NCBI GenBank assembly: GCA_946619805.1
Contig: CAMOMM010000085.1
Location: 1 to 5,211, forward strand
Origin: an uncultured Bacillota bacterium
GTDB lineage: Bacteria > Bacillota_I > Bacilli_A > Erysipelotrichales > Erysipelotrichaceae
Direction: 5' to 3'
Length of the DNA stretch: 5,211 nucleotides
Shown: positions 1 through 5,211 of the stretch, in pieces
Layout of the letters: each line of letters begins with the position of its first letter
How positions within the stretch are numbered: position 1 is the stretch's first letter
Notes under the pieces: generated by a model
What the model saw: the letters and a program-made list of their open reading frames with translations, nothing else
The model's database searches: none
What the model was told of the DNA's origin: nothing
Translations under genes and position numbers: made by a program

Positions 1-619
1 ATAGAGCGCTTATGCAGCTCATGTCTTCTTCATTGATCAGGTAGCGCAGATTAGCCTGGTGGTTGGAACCGTCTGTGCTCATAAACATCGTGTGGCATGT
101 TCTGATATACAGCAAGCCGTCTTTTTCAAAAAGACTGCAGTTGCCTGCTTCAAAAGGATTGTGGGTATTTGCACCAATTGAAGAATAATGCCCCAGTTCT
201 TCCCAGTCCTGTGAATACTTCACCACACGTATTATTTCAACTTCAGCACTGTCATTTGGGTTTTCCTGACCGAATACCAGGAAATTATACTTTTCACCAT
301 GGAAGAAGCCTCCGTAAAGACTCAGTTGCCTTTCAATGGTCCTGGTACTGATCAGCTGAAAATCGGAACTGTAATACTCAACAAGTATTTCACCGTTACA
401 GTATTCAACTCTGACAAACTGTCCGTTATGTTCATACAGATGTGAATTGGTTACTCCTGACCAGTTATACACGTAATTCTGATCATTCACATTGTAAGAC
501 ATATATCCGTCTTTACTCTGATAGTAAAAAACCGGTTCTTCTTCCCGTCGAACTTCACTCGGGAGAAACGGTAAAAGCGCTACACACAGCGTTAACAATG
601 AAATAAACAGTCTTTTCAT
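1..619 (-). CDS. Secreted surface protein, N-terminal part only (paralogue of the upstream gene; runs off the left edge)
   Basis: An open frame starts with ATG at 619 and stays open for 206 codons to the window edge, so the C-terminus is not visible. The start is supported by AGGGG ten bases upstream and by a signal-peptide-like N-terminus: MKR, then a hydrophobic stretch (about residues 4-19, LFISLLTLCVALLPFL). No clean small-x-Ala cleavage site is seen before EEEPVF (26-31). The mature part aligns with the N-terminal domain of the neighbouring 1488-residue protein: 67 of 94 residues are identical by eye from YSSDF (83) to RTCH (173-176), including FHGEKYNFLVFG and IRVVKYS. Residues 32-60 are much more divergent. 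Two compensating one-residue indels leave the copies the same length over 206 residues. By analogy it is probably another multidomain wall-attached protein, but its repeats and anchor lie outside the window and may differ. The specific function is unknown. Confidence 0.9.
   Translation of the reverse strand, partial: MKRLFISLLTLCVALLPFLPSEVRREEEPVFYYQSKDGYMSYNVNDQNYVYNWSGVTNSHLYEHNGQFVRVEYCNGEILVEYYSSDFQLISTRTIERQLSLYGGFFHGEKYNFLVFGQENPNDSAEVEIIRVVKYSQDWEELGHYSSIGANTHNPFEAGNCSLFEKDGLLYIRTCHTMFMSTDGSNHQANLRYLINEEDMSCISAL
2..619 (-). repeat. Downstream copy of the diverged direct repeat (codons 1-206 of the partial gene)
   Basis: This is the partner of the segment at 4573-5190. The homology reaches the left edge of the window and presumably continues beyond it. 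The visible part contains only the signal peptide and roughly the first half of the conserved N-terminal domain, so the window does not show whether the two paralogues also share the LRR, stalk and CWB2 regions. Confidence 0.8.
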
Positions 620-628
620 AATTATTTT

Positions 629-634
629 ACCCCT
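629..634 (-). promoter_or_regulatory. Ribosome binding site of the partial downstream paralogue
   Basis: AGGGGT on the minus strand lies ten bases (counted from AGGGG) before the ATG at 619. It is the only Shine-Dalgarno-like sequence in the short leader and fixes the start of this gene, whose first residues then form a signal peptide. Confidence 0.72.
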
Positions 635-649
635 GTAATGTCCTACTTT

Positions 650-677
650 ATTATAATAGGAATAATTCGTTTTGAAA
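650..677 (-). promoter_or_regulatory. Probable sigma-A-type promoter of the partial downstream paralogue
   Basis: A perfect TATAAT lies at 655-650 on the minus strand. The best -35 candidates are weak: TTTCAA (677-672, 16-bp spacer) or CTTTCA (678-673, 17-bp spacer), each matching TTGACA at three of six positions. An A-tract (685-679) just upstream could act as an UP-like element. The predicted transcription start is near 643, giving a leader of about 24 bases before the ATG at 619. Placement directly after the terminator supports independent transcription of the second gene. Confidence 0.6.
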
Positions 678-690
678 GTTTTTTTACATG

Positions 691-715
691 AAAAAGGAGC
701 TACCGGCAGCTCCTT
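691..715 (-). terminator. Intrinsic (Rho-independent) terminator after the 1488-residue surface protein gene
   Basis: On the minus strand an 8-bp perfect stem, AAGGAGCT/AGCTCCTT (708-715 pairing with 694-701), encloses the six-base loop GCCGGT. A run of five T residues starts inside the last stem bases and ends at 691. The hairpin begins nine bases after the TAA stop codon (726-724). On the plus strand the hairpin has no comparable T run, so it acts in one direction, for the upstream gene. It should separate transcription of the two paralogues, although readthrough cannot be excluded. Confidence 0.88.
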
Positions 716-723
716 ATTTCAAT

Positions 724-3700
724 TTAGTTATTGGTTATTACCTTTATTTTCTGCTTGCTGGAGAGATTCAGAACATATCTGGCAATGTCATCTGATATCA
801 GACCCGTGCCACCCAGAATGATGCTTCTGTCTGTTTCGTAAATGTAAGTGATCCAGGCTGCATCATTGCAGTTGCTCTTGTTGTTTTCAACCAGCAGCAG
901 CGGTCCTTGTAAAGCGTAAGCCAGTGAGCCGCCGGAGAGGCCATCCGGGAAGTTACGTCCGTAAGCCAGTACGGCTGATGACGGCTGCTCAAACAGATGA
1001 TAAGCAATCAGCATTGAGGTATGGAAACGGTTGGTACCGGCAAGTCTGTCAGTAACCTTTCCGTATCTTCCAAGTTCCTTTTCAACAGCTGATGATACCG
1101 CACCTTCACCGCCAATGATGATGAACTCGGCATTATCACACTTTCTGAGGAATGCTTTCTGATCATCATTAAGCCCAGTTCCGACTAACAGGATCGGAAG
1201 TTTGACGGCTGAAGCACTTAAACTGTCAGCGAAGTTTGTTCCGACACAGACCAGTATTCTGCCTCCGGTATAACCTACTTCCTTCAGTACTTCGATATTG
1301 CTGCCGTAACGGTTGCTTCCAGCCAGACGCTTGACATTGTAGCTGTTGGATAAGCTTCCCAGCCAGCCATCAGGAATGACTGCCGGTCCGCCCAGAACGT
1401 ATACTGTTCCGTTTCTGTTGACGTTGTTCTTAATGTAATCACGTACTCTCTGGGCATATTCCGCCTTGATAAGAATTATAGGTGCATTATGCAGATTGGC
1501 CAGATATGAACCGCTTAAGGCATCAGGGAAATTCTGACCGTAAGCCAGTACCACACAGTCAAATTTCTCAACGCCCTGCAGTTTCTTCAGATAGTCTGCA
1601 GACAGCAGACTTGTTTCATATCTGTTGGAGCCATATATTCTGGTGTATGGATCTCCCACTATGGCTGAACCGCTCTTTTTAACATCAGTATATGTCTTGC
1701 CTTCAAATACGACGGTGGCAGTATATTCGGTAACTGCCCCATCTTTGATGGAAGTTATGACAGCCTGCTGTGTGGTAGTATGACTGCTGTTGCGTGAACA
1801 TGTAAGTGTCAGTTCAGCACTGCTGTAGTCACTGGCCCAGCTCCAGGTCCCCCGAACATAATCATGTCCCAAGGCAGGTATGACATCTCCCTTTTTCTCC
1901 TCCTCATGATACTGACCATCAAGACTGTTTTCTGCTTCAATGTACAGTTTTACAGTACTGCCTCCATCATGAGTACAGTCAGCTGTTGTTTCAGAGGTTT
2001 TTTTCCAGCAGTACCGTGAGTCCTTTTTGTTACAGTAGTCGCAGCTGTAGAGAGCATAATTGTATTTTTCACCCCATTCAAATCCGGTGAATACATATTT
2101 GTGATCGACCAGTCCTGTCTCTTCCATGTAGCTCTGCGGAGTGAAATAGGTGCTGGTAAATTCGGCAGTGTATCTGGTTACACCATAATTCTGACATGTC
2201 GGCTCAGCCAGTACCTTGCTGGCTGAAGGTGCCGTTTCACTGAAACCGTCACATCTTGAACAATGCAGTGTGGCGGTTACTGATTCATAATTTAAATCCC
2301 ACTGATAGTCAATTCCCGTGACATCATGTCGTAACGGTTTGCCGGTTACTGTTCTGGTATCAGTGTAGGTTTTACCACCTACAGTACAGCTTGCCTCATA
2401 TGTGGTATTGCCAACGGCACCGCAGGTCGGTGCGGTTGTTGAGATAACTTTAACCGTACACTGAACTTCACACGGTTCTCCGCATCTTCTGCAGGTGCAT
2501 TGTGCATACGCAGAATCATCTTCACGCCATACTATTTTCCCATAGACATGATCATGCCCCTGCGGTTCAACAGGTCTGCTCTGGGTGTCGCTGTACGTCT
2601 TTCCTTCAAAATTCAGAGAAACACTGTAATATACTGTTCCTTCATCAGTACAGTTCGGATATACATATCTTACCTGAGCCGGAACATATTCCTCGTGGTG
2701 ATGCGTATAGTCGTTTTCACATGTGAAATAGGCATTTGATCCTGCATAATCCATATCCCAATACCAGCCCTCAAAAACATACCTGTGCCCGGTTGGCTCA
2801 GCATATTTCACACTGACAACGTCAAAGTATTCCCTGTTGTTATATTCTGCACTGGCAATGTAATGATGTATGCCCGGATCCTCACAGGTTGGTTCCTCGG
2901 TGATCATGCCAATCGTAGCGTTTACTTCAGCTACTTTATTGCCGCCAGGATTTTTCAGAACAACAGCAGCACTGCTGTGATCGGAATTCCACTTCCATTC
3001 TTCCTGGTAAACAACATCACTGAAATAACCAGGTTTACCCGGCCTGTCAATGACGGCATATTCCCGGTCAATATGACTGCTGTCATATGTCGTACCGTTG
3101 CTGCCAGTGATCAGATAGGCATTTTCAAACATTCCGTCTGATTTTGTTACGTTTTCCGTCGTAAAGTGATCACTGACATATATACTCAGCAACATGTTGC
3201 AGTCGCTGAACATTGAACTCATATCAGTAACTTTACTTGTATCAAATCCAGTAAGATCAAGTTCAAACAGTCTGTAGCACCCGTCAAACATGTTACTCAT
3301 GTCTTCAACTTCAGATGTATCAAGTGGAGACAGGTCAATATGTTCCAGGTTTCGACAGTTTCTAAACATGTGACTCATGGTTGTCACACCCGTAGTATCA
3401 AAAACACTCAGATCAATTTCCTTAAGATGTGTACATCCTGCAAACATCCACTGGGCACTGAATAAGCTGATATAGTCCGTTTCAAATGATATTTTACTGA
3501 GATTACTGCAGCCCTCAAATATACCACTGTTCATATACTCCACCGTAGCCGGTATGGTCAGTTCCTCCAGTGACTTACAGTATTGGAAGACACCGTATTC
3601 CATGGCTTCCACTCCAGGCATCTCTATATGTTCAAGATCAGTACATCCGGAAAAACAGTATTCCGGAAGATATTTTATTTCCTCACTTAATATGACACTT

Positions 3701-5190
3701 TTCAGTTTCTTTTTATCTCTGTATGTCTGCCTTCCAATCTTAAAACATATGTTGAGATCACCCTTAAGTTCATTCAGGTCGGTTATTCCTGAGGTACCGA
3801 TATATTCATACAGGACGATCTCATCAGTGTCAGCATCCGACGTGACTGTAAATTCATAATCCTTCAGCTCACCTTTCAAAGTATCATTGGTAATCACACC
3901 AACTCCATCATATTTGTCCAGAGATGTGTCAGAAGAACAGTCAATCTTATAGAAAAACAAACTGGTGTTGTTGGTTGAATACCAGACAACATCATTACCA
4001 ACAAGAATCGGCTGGCAGTCTGAAAGATAAGCACCGGCCTTTATGATACTGCTGACCAGCTGGCCATTATTGTCAATAAGTACCATTTTGGTCCAGAATC
4101 CTTCTTCAGTCTTTTCTTCCCACATCAATAGCAGACGGCTTTCACTTATCTTGACCAGTTCAGGTGTTCTTACTGTGATTCCTGAATTTTCCTCATATTC
4201 AGTTATTCTGATCAACGCTGTTGAATCAGAAGTAAAAGAATCCAGAGGGGTGACCAGCAGGATAACGTTCCTCTGGGAAGTATAAGCCCAATGTCCCAGA
4301 TCAACCGTACTGACTGAGTTTATGGCAGTGATCAGATTGCCTCCGGCTACTTCAAAACCACTGGAACTTACTCCGGTATAGTTCTCACCGGTGTCTCCCG
4401 GATATTCATATATTACAGCTGATTTATTTACCGTCAGGGAAGACTGATATGAAGCTATCTGTATTCCTCTTGGATGGGCATCGCCCTGGTCAAAAGAATA
4501 AACATAGTCATCATCATGACACTGAAGCTGATTGAAGGAATGGGAAACATAGCCTCCCCCTGAAATTCCATAGAATGAGCTTACCAATGACATGTCATCT
4601 TCTTTTATCACATACTGCATATTGGCCTGATGATTAACACCTTCAATGGCATACATGAGATGGCAGGTCCTGATATATAGTAAATCATTTAATTCTACAA
4701 TGCTGCAGTTTCCCGCTTTAAACGGCTCTGTCGTATTATCGCCATATGTCGAAAAATGACCCAGTTCCTGCCAGTCGAGAGAATACTTTACTACGCGGAT
4801 AACTTCTGCAGAATCGCTTTCTTCTGGATTCTCACAGCCGAAAACCAGGAAATTATATTTTTCTCCATGGAAAGCGCCTCCATAAAGAGGAAGCTGCATT
4901 TCCCTGGTAAGGGTACTTATCAGTTTGAAATCTGAACTGTAGCGTTCGATAACTATCTGATTATTAATGTTCTCTACCCTGACATACTGTCCGTCTTCAT
5001 AGTAAAGATAAGACTGCGGTATTGAAGGGTGATTTTCAAAGAAATAGTTATTCGCCATCAGGTTTTTTGACCTGGCTCCTTCAGTGTTCTTATACGCAAA
5101 CACCGGTTCTTCAGCCCGCATTAAAGGCTGATGAACAGACATCAAAATGGCAGTGACCATTATGATCAGAACAATTAGTCTTTTTTTCAT
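724..5190 (-). CDS. Large secreted cell-wall-bound protein: N-terminal conserved domain, BspA-type LRR/DUF285, six-repeat stalk, three CWB2 repeats
   Basis: The protein has 1488 residues. The ATG at 5190 is chosen because AAGGA lies ten bases upstream and a signal peptide follows at once: MKKR, a hydrophobic core at 5-19, and likely cleavage after LMRA (26). Residues 27-435 form a conserved domain shared with the downstream paralogue (FHGEKYNFLVFG 107-118, RTCH 174-177, NHQAN 186-190, YVSHSFNQ 214-221, DQGDAHPR 234-241). Residues 456-581 are BspA-like LRRs (CFSGCTDLEHIEMPG, CKSLEELTIPATVEYM). Residues 582-724 carry DUF285-like units (DLTGFDTSKVTDMSSMF). Six degenerate repeats follow at 726-1180. 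CWB2 modules start with RIYGSNRYETS (1184), RLAGSNRYGSN (1288) and RLAGTNRFHTS (1382). In characterised clostridial proteins CWB2 modules bind an anionic wall polymer non-covalently, usually as a set of three, as here. No LPXTG motif or C-terminal membrane segment is seen. A surface adhesin or ligand-binding role is inferred; enzymatic activity is not evident. The gene has its own terminator, and its promoter lies beyond the right edge. Confidence 0.95.
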   Translation of the reverse strand: MKKRLIVLIIMVTAILMSVHQPLMRAEEPVFAYKNTEGARSKNLMANNYFFENHPSIPQSYLYYEDGQYVRVENINNQIVIERYSSDFKLISTLTREMQLPLYGGAFHGEKYNFLVFGCENPEESDSAEVIRVVKYSLDWQELGHFSTYGDNTTEPFKAGNCSIVELNDLLYIRTCHLMYAIEGVNHQANMQYVIKEDDMSLVSSFYGISGGGYVSHSFNQLQCHDDDYVYSFDQGDAHPRGIQIASYQSSLTVNKSAVIYEYPGDTGENYTGVSSSGFEVAGGNLITAINSVSTVDLGHWAYTSQRNVILLVTPLDSFTSDSTALIRITEYEENSGITVRTPELVKISESRLLLMWEEKTEEGFWTKMVLIDNNGQLVSSIIKAGAYLSDCQPILVGNDVVWYSTNNTSLFFYKIDCSSDTSLDKYDGVGVITNDTLKGELKDYEFTVTSDADTDEIVLYEYIGTSGITDLNELKGDLNICFKIGRQTYRDKKKLKSVILSEEIKYLPEYCFSGCTDLEHIEMPGVEAMEYGVFQYCKSLEELTIPATVEYMNSGIFEGCSNLSKISFETDYISLFSAQWMFAGCTHLKEIDLSVFDTTGVTTMSHMFRNCRNLEHIDLSPLDTSEVEDMSNMFDGCYRLFELDLTGFDTSKVTDMSSMFSDCNMLLSIYVSDHFTTENVTKSDGMFENAYLITGSNGTTYDSSHIDREYAVIDRPGKPGYFSDVVYQEEWKWNSDHSSAAVVLKNPGGNKVAEVNATIGMITEEPTCEDPGIHHYIASAEYNNREYFDVVSVKYAEPTGHRYVFEGWYWDMDYAGSNAYFTCENDYTHHHEEYVPAQVRYVYPNCTDEGTVYYSVSLNFEGKTYSDTQSRPVEPQGHDHVYGKIVWREDDSAYAQCTCRRCGEPCEVQCTVKVISTTAPTCGAVGNTTYEASCTVGGKTYTDTRTVTGKPLRHDVTGIDYQWDLNYESVTATLHCSRCDGFSETAPSASKVLAEPTCQNYGVTRYTAEFTSTYFTPQSYMEETGLVDHKYVFTGFEWGEKYNYALYSCDYCNKKDSRYCWKKTSETTADCTHDGGSTVKLYIEAENSLDGQYHEEEKKGDVIPALGHDYVRGTWSWASDYSSAELTLTCSRNSSHTTTQQAVITSIKDGAVTEYTATVVFEGKTYTDVKKSGSAIVGDPYTRIYGSNRYETSLLSADYLKKLQGVEKFDCVVLAYGQNFPDALSGSYLANLHNAPIILIKAEYAQRVRDYIKNNVNRNGTVYVLGGPAVIPDGWLGSLSNSYNVKRLAGSNRYGSNIEVLKEVGYTGGRILVCVGTNFADSLSASAVKLPILLVGTGLNDDQKAFLRKCDNAEFIIIGGEGAVSSAVEKELGRYGKVTDRLAGTNRFHTSMLIAYHLFEQPSSAVLAYGRNFPDGLSGGSLAYALQGPLLLVENNKSNCNDAAWITYIYETDRSIILGGTGLISDDIARYVLNLSSKQKIKVITNN
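757..1647 (-). other. Three cell-wall-binding repeats type 2 (CWB2), residues 1182-1478
   Basis: Three modules of roughly 95-104 residues sit at the C-terminus. Each has an R-x-x-G-x-NR-Y/F opening, a V-LA-x-G-x-NFPD-x-LS core, a hydrophobic P-I/L-LL-V/I strand and an I/V-LGG closing strand. Module 1 shows RIYGSNRYETS, VVLAYGQNFPDALSG, APIILI and VYVLGGPAVIPD. Module 2 shows RLAGSNRYGSN, CVGTNFADSLSAS, LPILLVG and FIIIGGEGAVSS. Module 3 shows RLAGTNRFHTS, AVLAYGRNFPDGLSGG, GPLLLV and SIILGGTGLISDD. This family (PF04122) anchors S-layer and other surface proteins of clostridia to anionic wall polymers, with three modules assembling together. The polymer bound in this organism is unknown. Confidence 0.93.
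1651..3015 (-). repeat. Six degenerate tandem repeats of 68-80 residues forming a probable stalk (residues 726-1180)
   Basis: Repeats can be phased at residues 726-805, 806-882, 883-958, 959-1033, 1034-1112 and 1113-1180 (80, 77, 76, 75, 79 and 68 residues). The consensus is an opening G-x-W-x-W-x-x-DY-x-x-A, then an FTC or HC segment often followed by C or H, then a P-T-C-x-x-x-G turn, a strand pair ending in F-x-GKTY-x-D, and a closing GH-x-Y-V. Examples are WKWNSDHSSA, WYWDMDYAGS, YQWDLNYESV and WSWASDYSSA, and GHRYV, GHDHV, DHKYV and GHDYV. Divergence is high at the protein level, and DNA identity between copies is not obvious by eye, so these are old repeats. Similar repeats occur between LRR and wall-anchor domains in Bacillota surface proteins. 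A spacer or Ig-like role is an inference. Confidence 0.82.
3019..3825 (-). repeat. BspA-type leucine-rich repeats passing into DUF285-like repeats (residues 456-724)
   Basis: Residues 456-510 look like a capping unit plus a first repeat (DEIVLYEYIGTSGI, LKSVILSEEIKYLPEYCF). Units of about 22-24 residues follow with the BspA pattern, C-x2-L-x2-I-x2-P then V-x9-F-x2-C: SGCTDLEHIEMPG, QYCKSLEELTIPATVEYM, EGCSNLSKISF. From M582 the pattern changes to the DUF285 type, MF-x2-C-x2-L-x2-IDLS-x-DTS-x-V-x-DMS, with AGCTHLKEIDLSVFDTTGV, RNCRNLEHIDLSPLDTSEV and DGCYRLFELDLTGFDTSKV, then a degenerate last unit ending in GYFSD (721-725). Such solenoids are extracellular ligand-binding or adhesion modules in gut and oral bacteria and in some parasites. 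The ligand here is unknown. Confidence 0.88.
3871..5112 (-). other. Conserved N-terminal extracellular domain, family not assigned (residues 27-440 of the large protein)
   Basis: This is the part of the protein between the signal peptide and the LRR region. It is rich in short beta-type segments alternating with polar turns (for example QYVRVEN, QIVIERYSSDF, NFLVFG, EVIRVVKYS, LLYIRTCH, NVILLVTP, SRLLLMWEE, KMVLIDNNGQLV), a pattern that would suit a beta-propeller-like fold. The fold is an inference. Histidine- and aspartate-containing motifs cluster at 174-241: RTCH, NHQAN, YVSHSFNQ and DQGDAHPR. The first two recur in the downstream paralogue, where the others lie beyond the window. I do not recognise a named family or a catalytic signature. 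The C-terminal limit near residue 435-440 is approximate. Confidence 0.6.
4573..5190 (-). repeat. Upstream copy of a diverged direct repeat (codons 1-206 of the large gene)
   Basis: This segment aligns with 2-619 at an offset of 4571 bases. The encoded proteins are collinear from residue 1 to 206, with one single-residue indel in each copy. DNA stretches such as the plus-strand accaggaaattata (near 4845 and near 276) are still identical, while signal-peptide codons and residues 32-62 have diverged strongly. It marks an ancient tandem gene duplication, not a recent one. Confidence 0.8.
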
Positions 5191-5200
5191 ACATAATCCA

Positions 5201-5205
5201 TCCTT
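5201..5205 (-). promoter_or_regulatory. Ribosome binding site of the 1488-residue surface protein gene
   Basis: AAGGA on the minus strand is followed by ten bases and the ATG at 5190. Two other ATGs close by (at 5194 and 5201) are in other frames, so the site selects the ATG that opens with MKKR and the hydrophobic signal sequence. Only 21 bases upstream are in the window, so the promoter is not visible. Confidence 0.75.
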
Positions 5206-5211
5206 GAGAAT

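Noticed and set aside
169..351. Plus-strand open frame of 60 codons near the left edge
   Set aside because: It lies opposite the N-terminal domain of the partial paralogue, where the minus-strand reading is conserved at about 70% identity with the upstream gene. It is therefore not a separate gene.
691..715. The hairpin as a bidirectional terminator or operator
   Set aside because: The plus strand lacks a T run after the stem and no plus-strand gene ends there. The hairpin is fully explained as the terminator of the minus-strand gene.
898..907. Listed as base positions only to flag a possible mix-up: the C-x-C-x2-C-x3-C cluster at residues 898-907 (bases 2470-2499) as a true zinc finger
   Set aside because: The cluster sits at the conserved repeat position and extra Cys appear only in this unit. 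No full four-ligand zinc-ribbon pattern recurs across units, so a zinc finger cannot be claimed from the sequence; the metal-binding idea is kept only as a finding to test.
798..1007. Minus-strand open frame of 69 codons inside the CWB2 region
   Set aside because: It is an alternative frame within the third CWB2 module, whose motifs are intact in the main frame.
2500..2739. Two overlapping plus-strand open frames of 74-79 codons
   Set aside because: They overlap each other in different frames and lie opposite the repeat stalk. Neither has a recognisable domain, and they fit chance antisense frames.
1651..3015. CRISPR or short DNA repeat array
   Set aside because: The periodicity exists at protein level (68-80 residues, highly diverged). 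There are no near-identical short DNA repeats with unique spacers.
2785..3141. Plus-strand open frame of 118 codons opposite the large gene
   Set aside because: It lies antisense inside the coding region of the 1488-residue protein, where domain motifs are clear. It has no recognisable domain, and neighbouring plus-strand open frames of similar quality occur throughout the gene. It is a shadow frame.

Overview
The window looks like a chromosomal segment of a low-to-moderate GC Gram-positive bacterium (Bacillota). A gut- or oral-type member such as Erysipelotrichia or Clostridia fits best. This rests on AGGA/AGGGG ribosome binding sites, an AT-rich spacer with a TATAAT box, and a very large secreted protein built from BspA-type leucine-rich repeats, DUF285-like repeats and three C-terminal cell-wall-binding repeats type 2 (CWB2). 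The family names come from visible motifs, not from a database search, and the taxon is an inference.

Layout: everything runs on the minus strand. A complete 1488-residue surface-protein gene occupies 724-5190, preceded by a ribosome binding site at 5201-5205. A compact intrinsic terminator (691-715) lies just after its stop codon. The remaining spacer carries a promoter-like sequence (about 650-677) and a ribosome binding site (630-634) for a second gene. That gene starts at 619 and runs off the left edge; only its first 206 codons are present. The second gene is a tandem paralogue: its N-terminal 206 residues align almost end to end with those of the first protein, with about 70% identity in the best block.

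The large protein reads, in order: signal peptide (1-26); a conserved N-terminal extracellular domain of unassigned family (about 27-435); a BspA-like LRR solenoid (about 456-581) passing into DUF285-like repeats (about 582-724); six degenerate repeats of 68-80 residues (726-1180), several with CxxC or Cx5H pairs; and three CWB2 modules (1182-1478). The CWB2 end would hold the protein non-covalently on the cell wall, the repeat stalk would project it, and the LRR and N-terminal domains would be displayed. Adhesion or ligand binding is the likely role, but no ligand can be read from the sequence.

No RNA gene, insertion sequence, CRISPR array or plus-strand gene is supported. The non-coding sequence is only the 104-bp spacer and 21 bp at the right edge.
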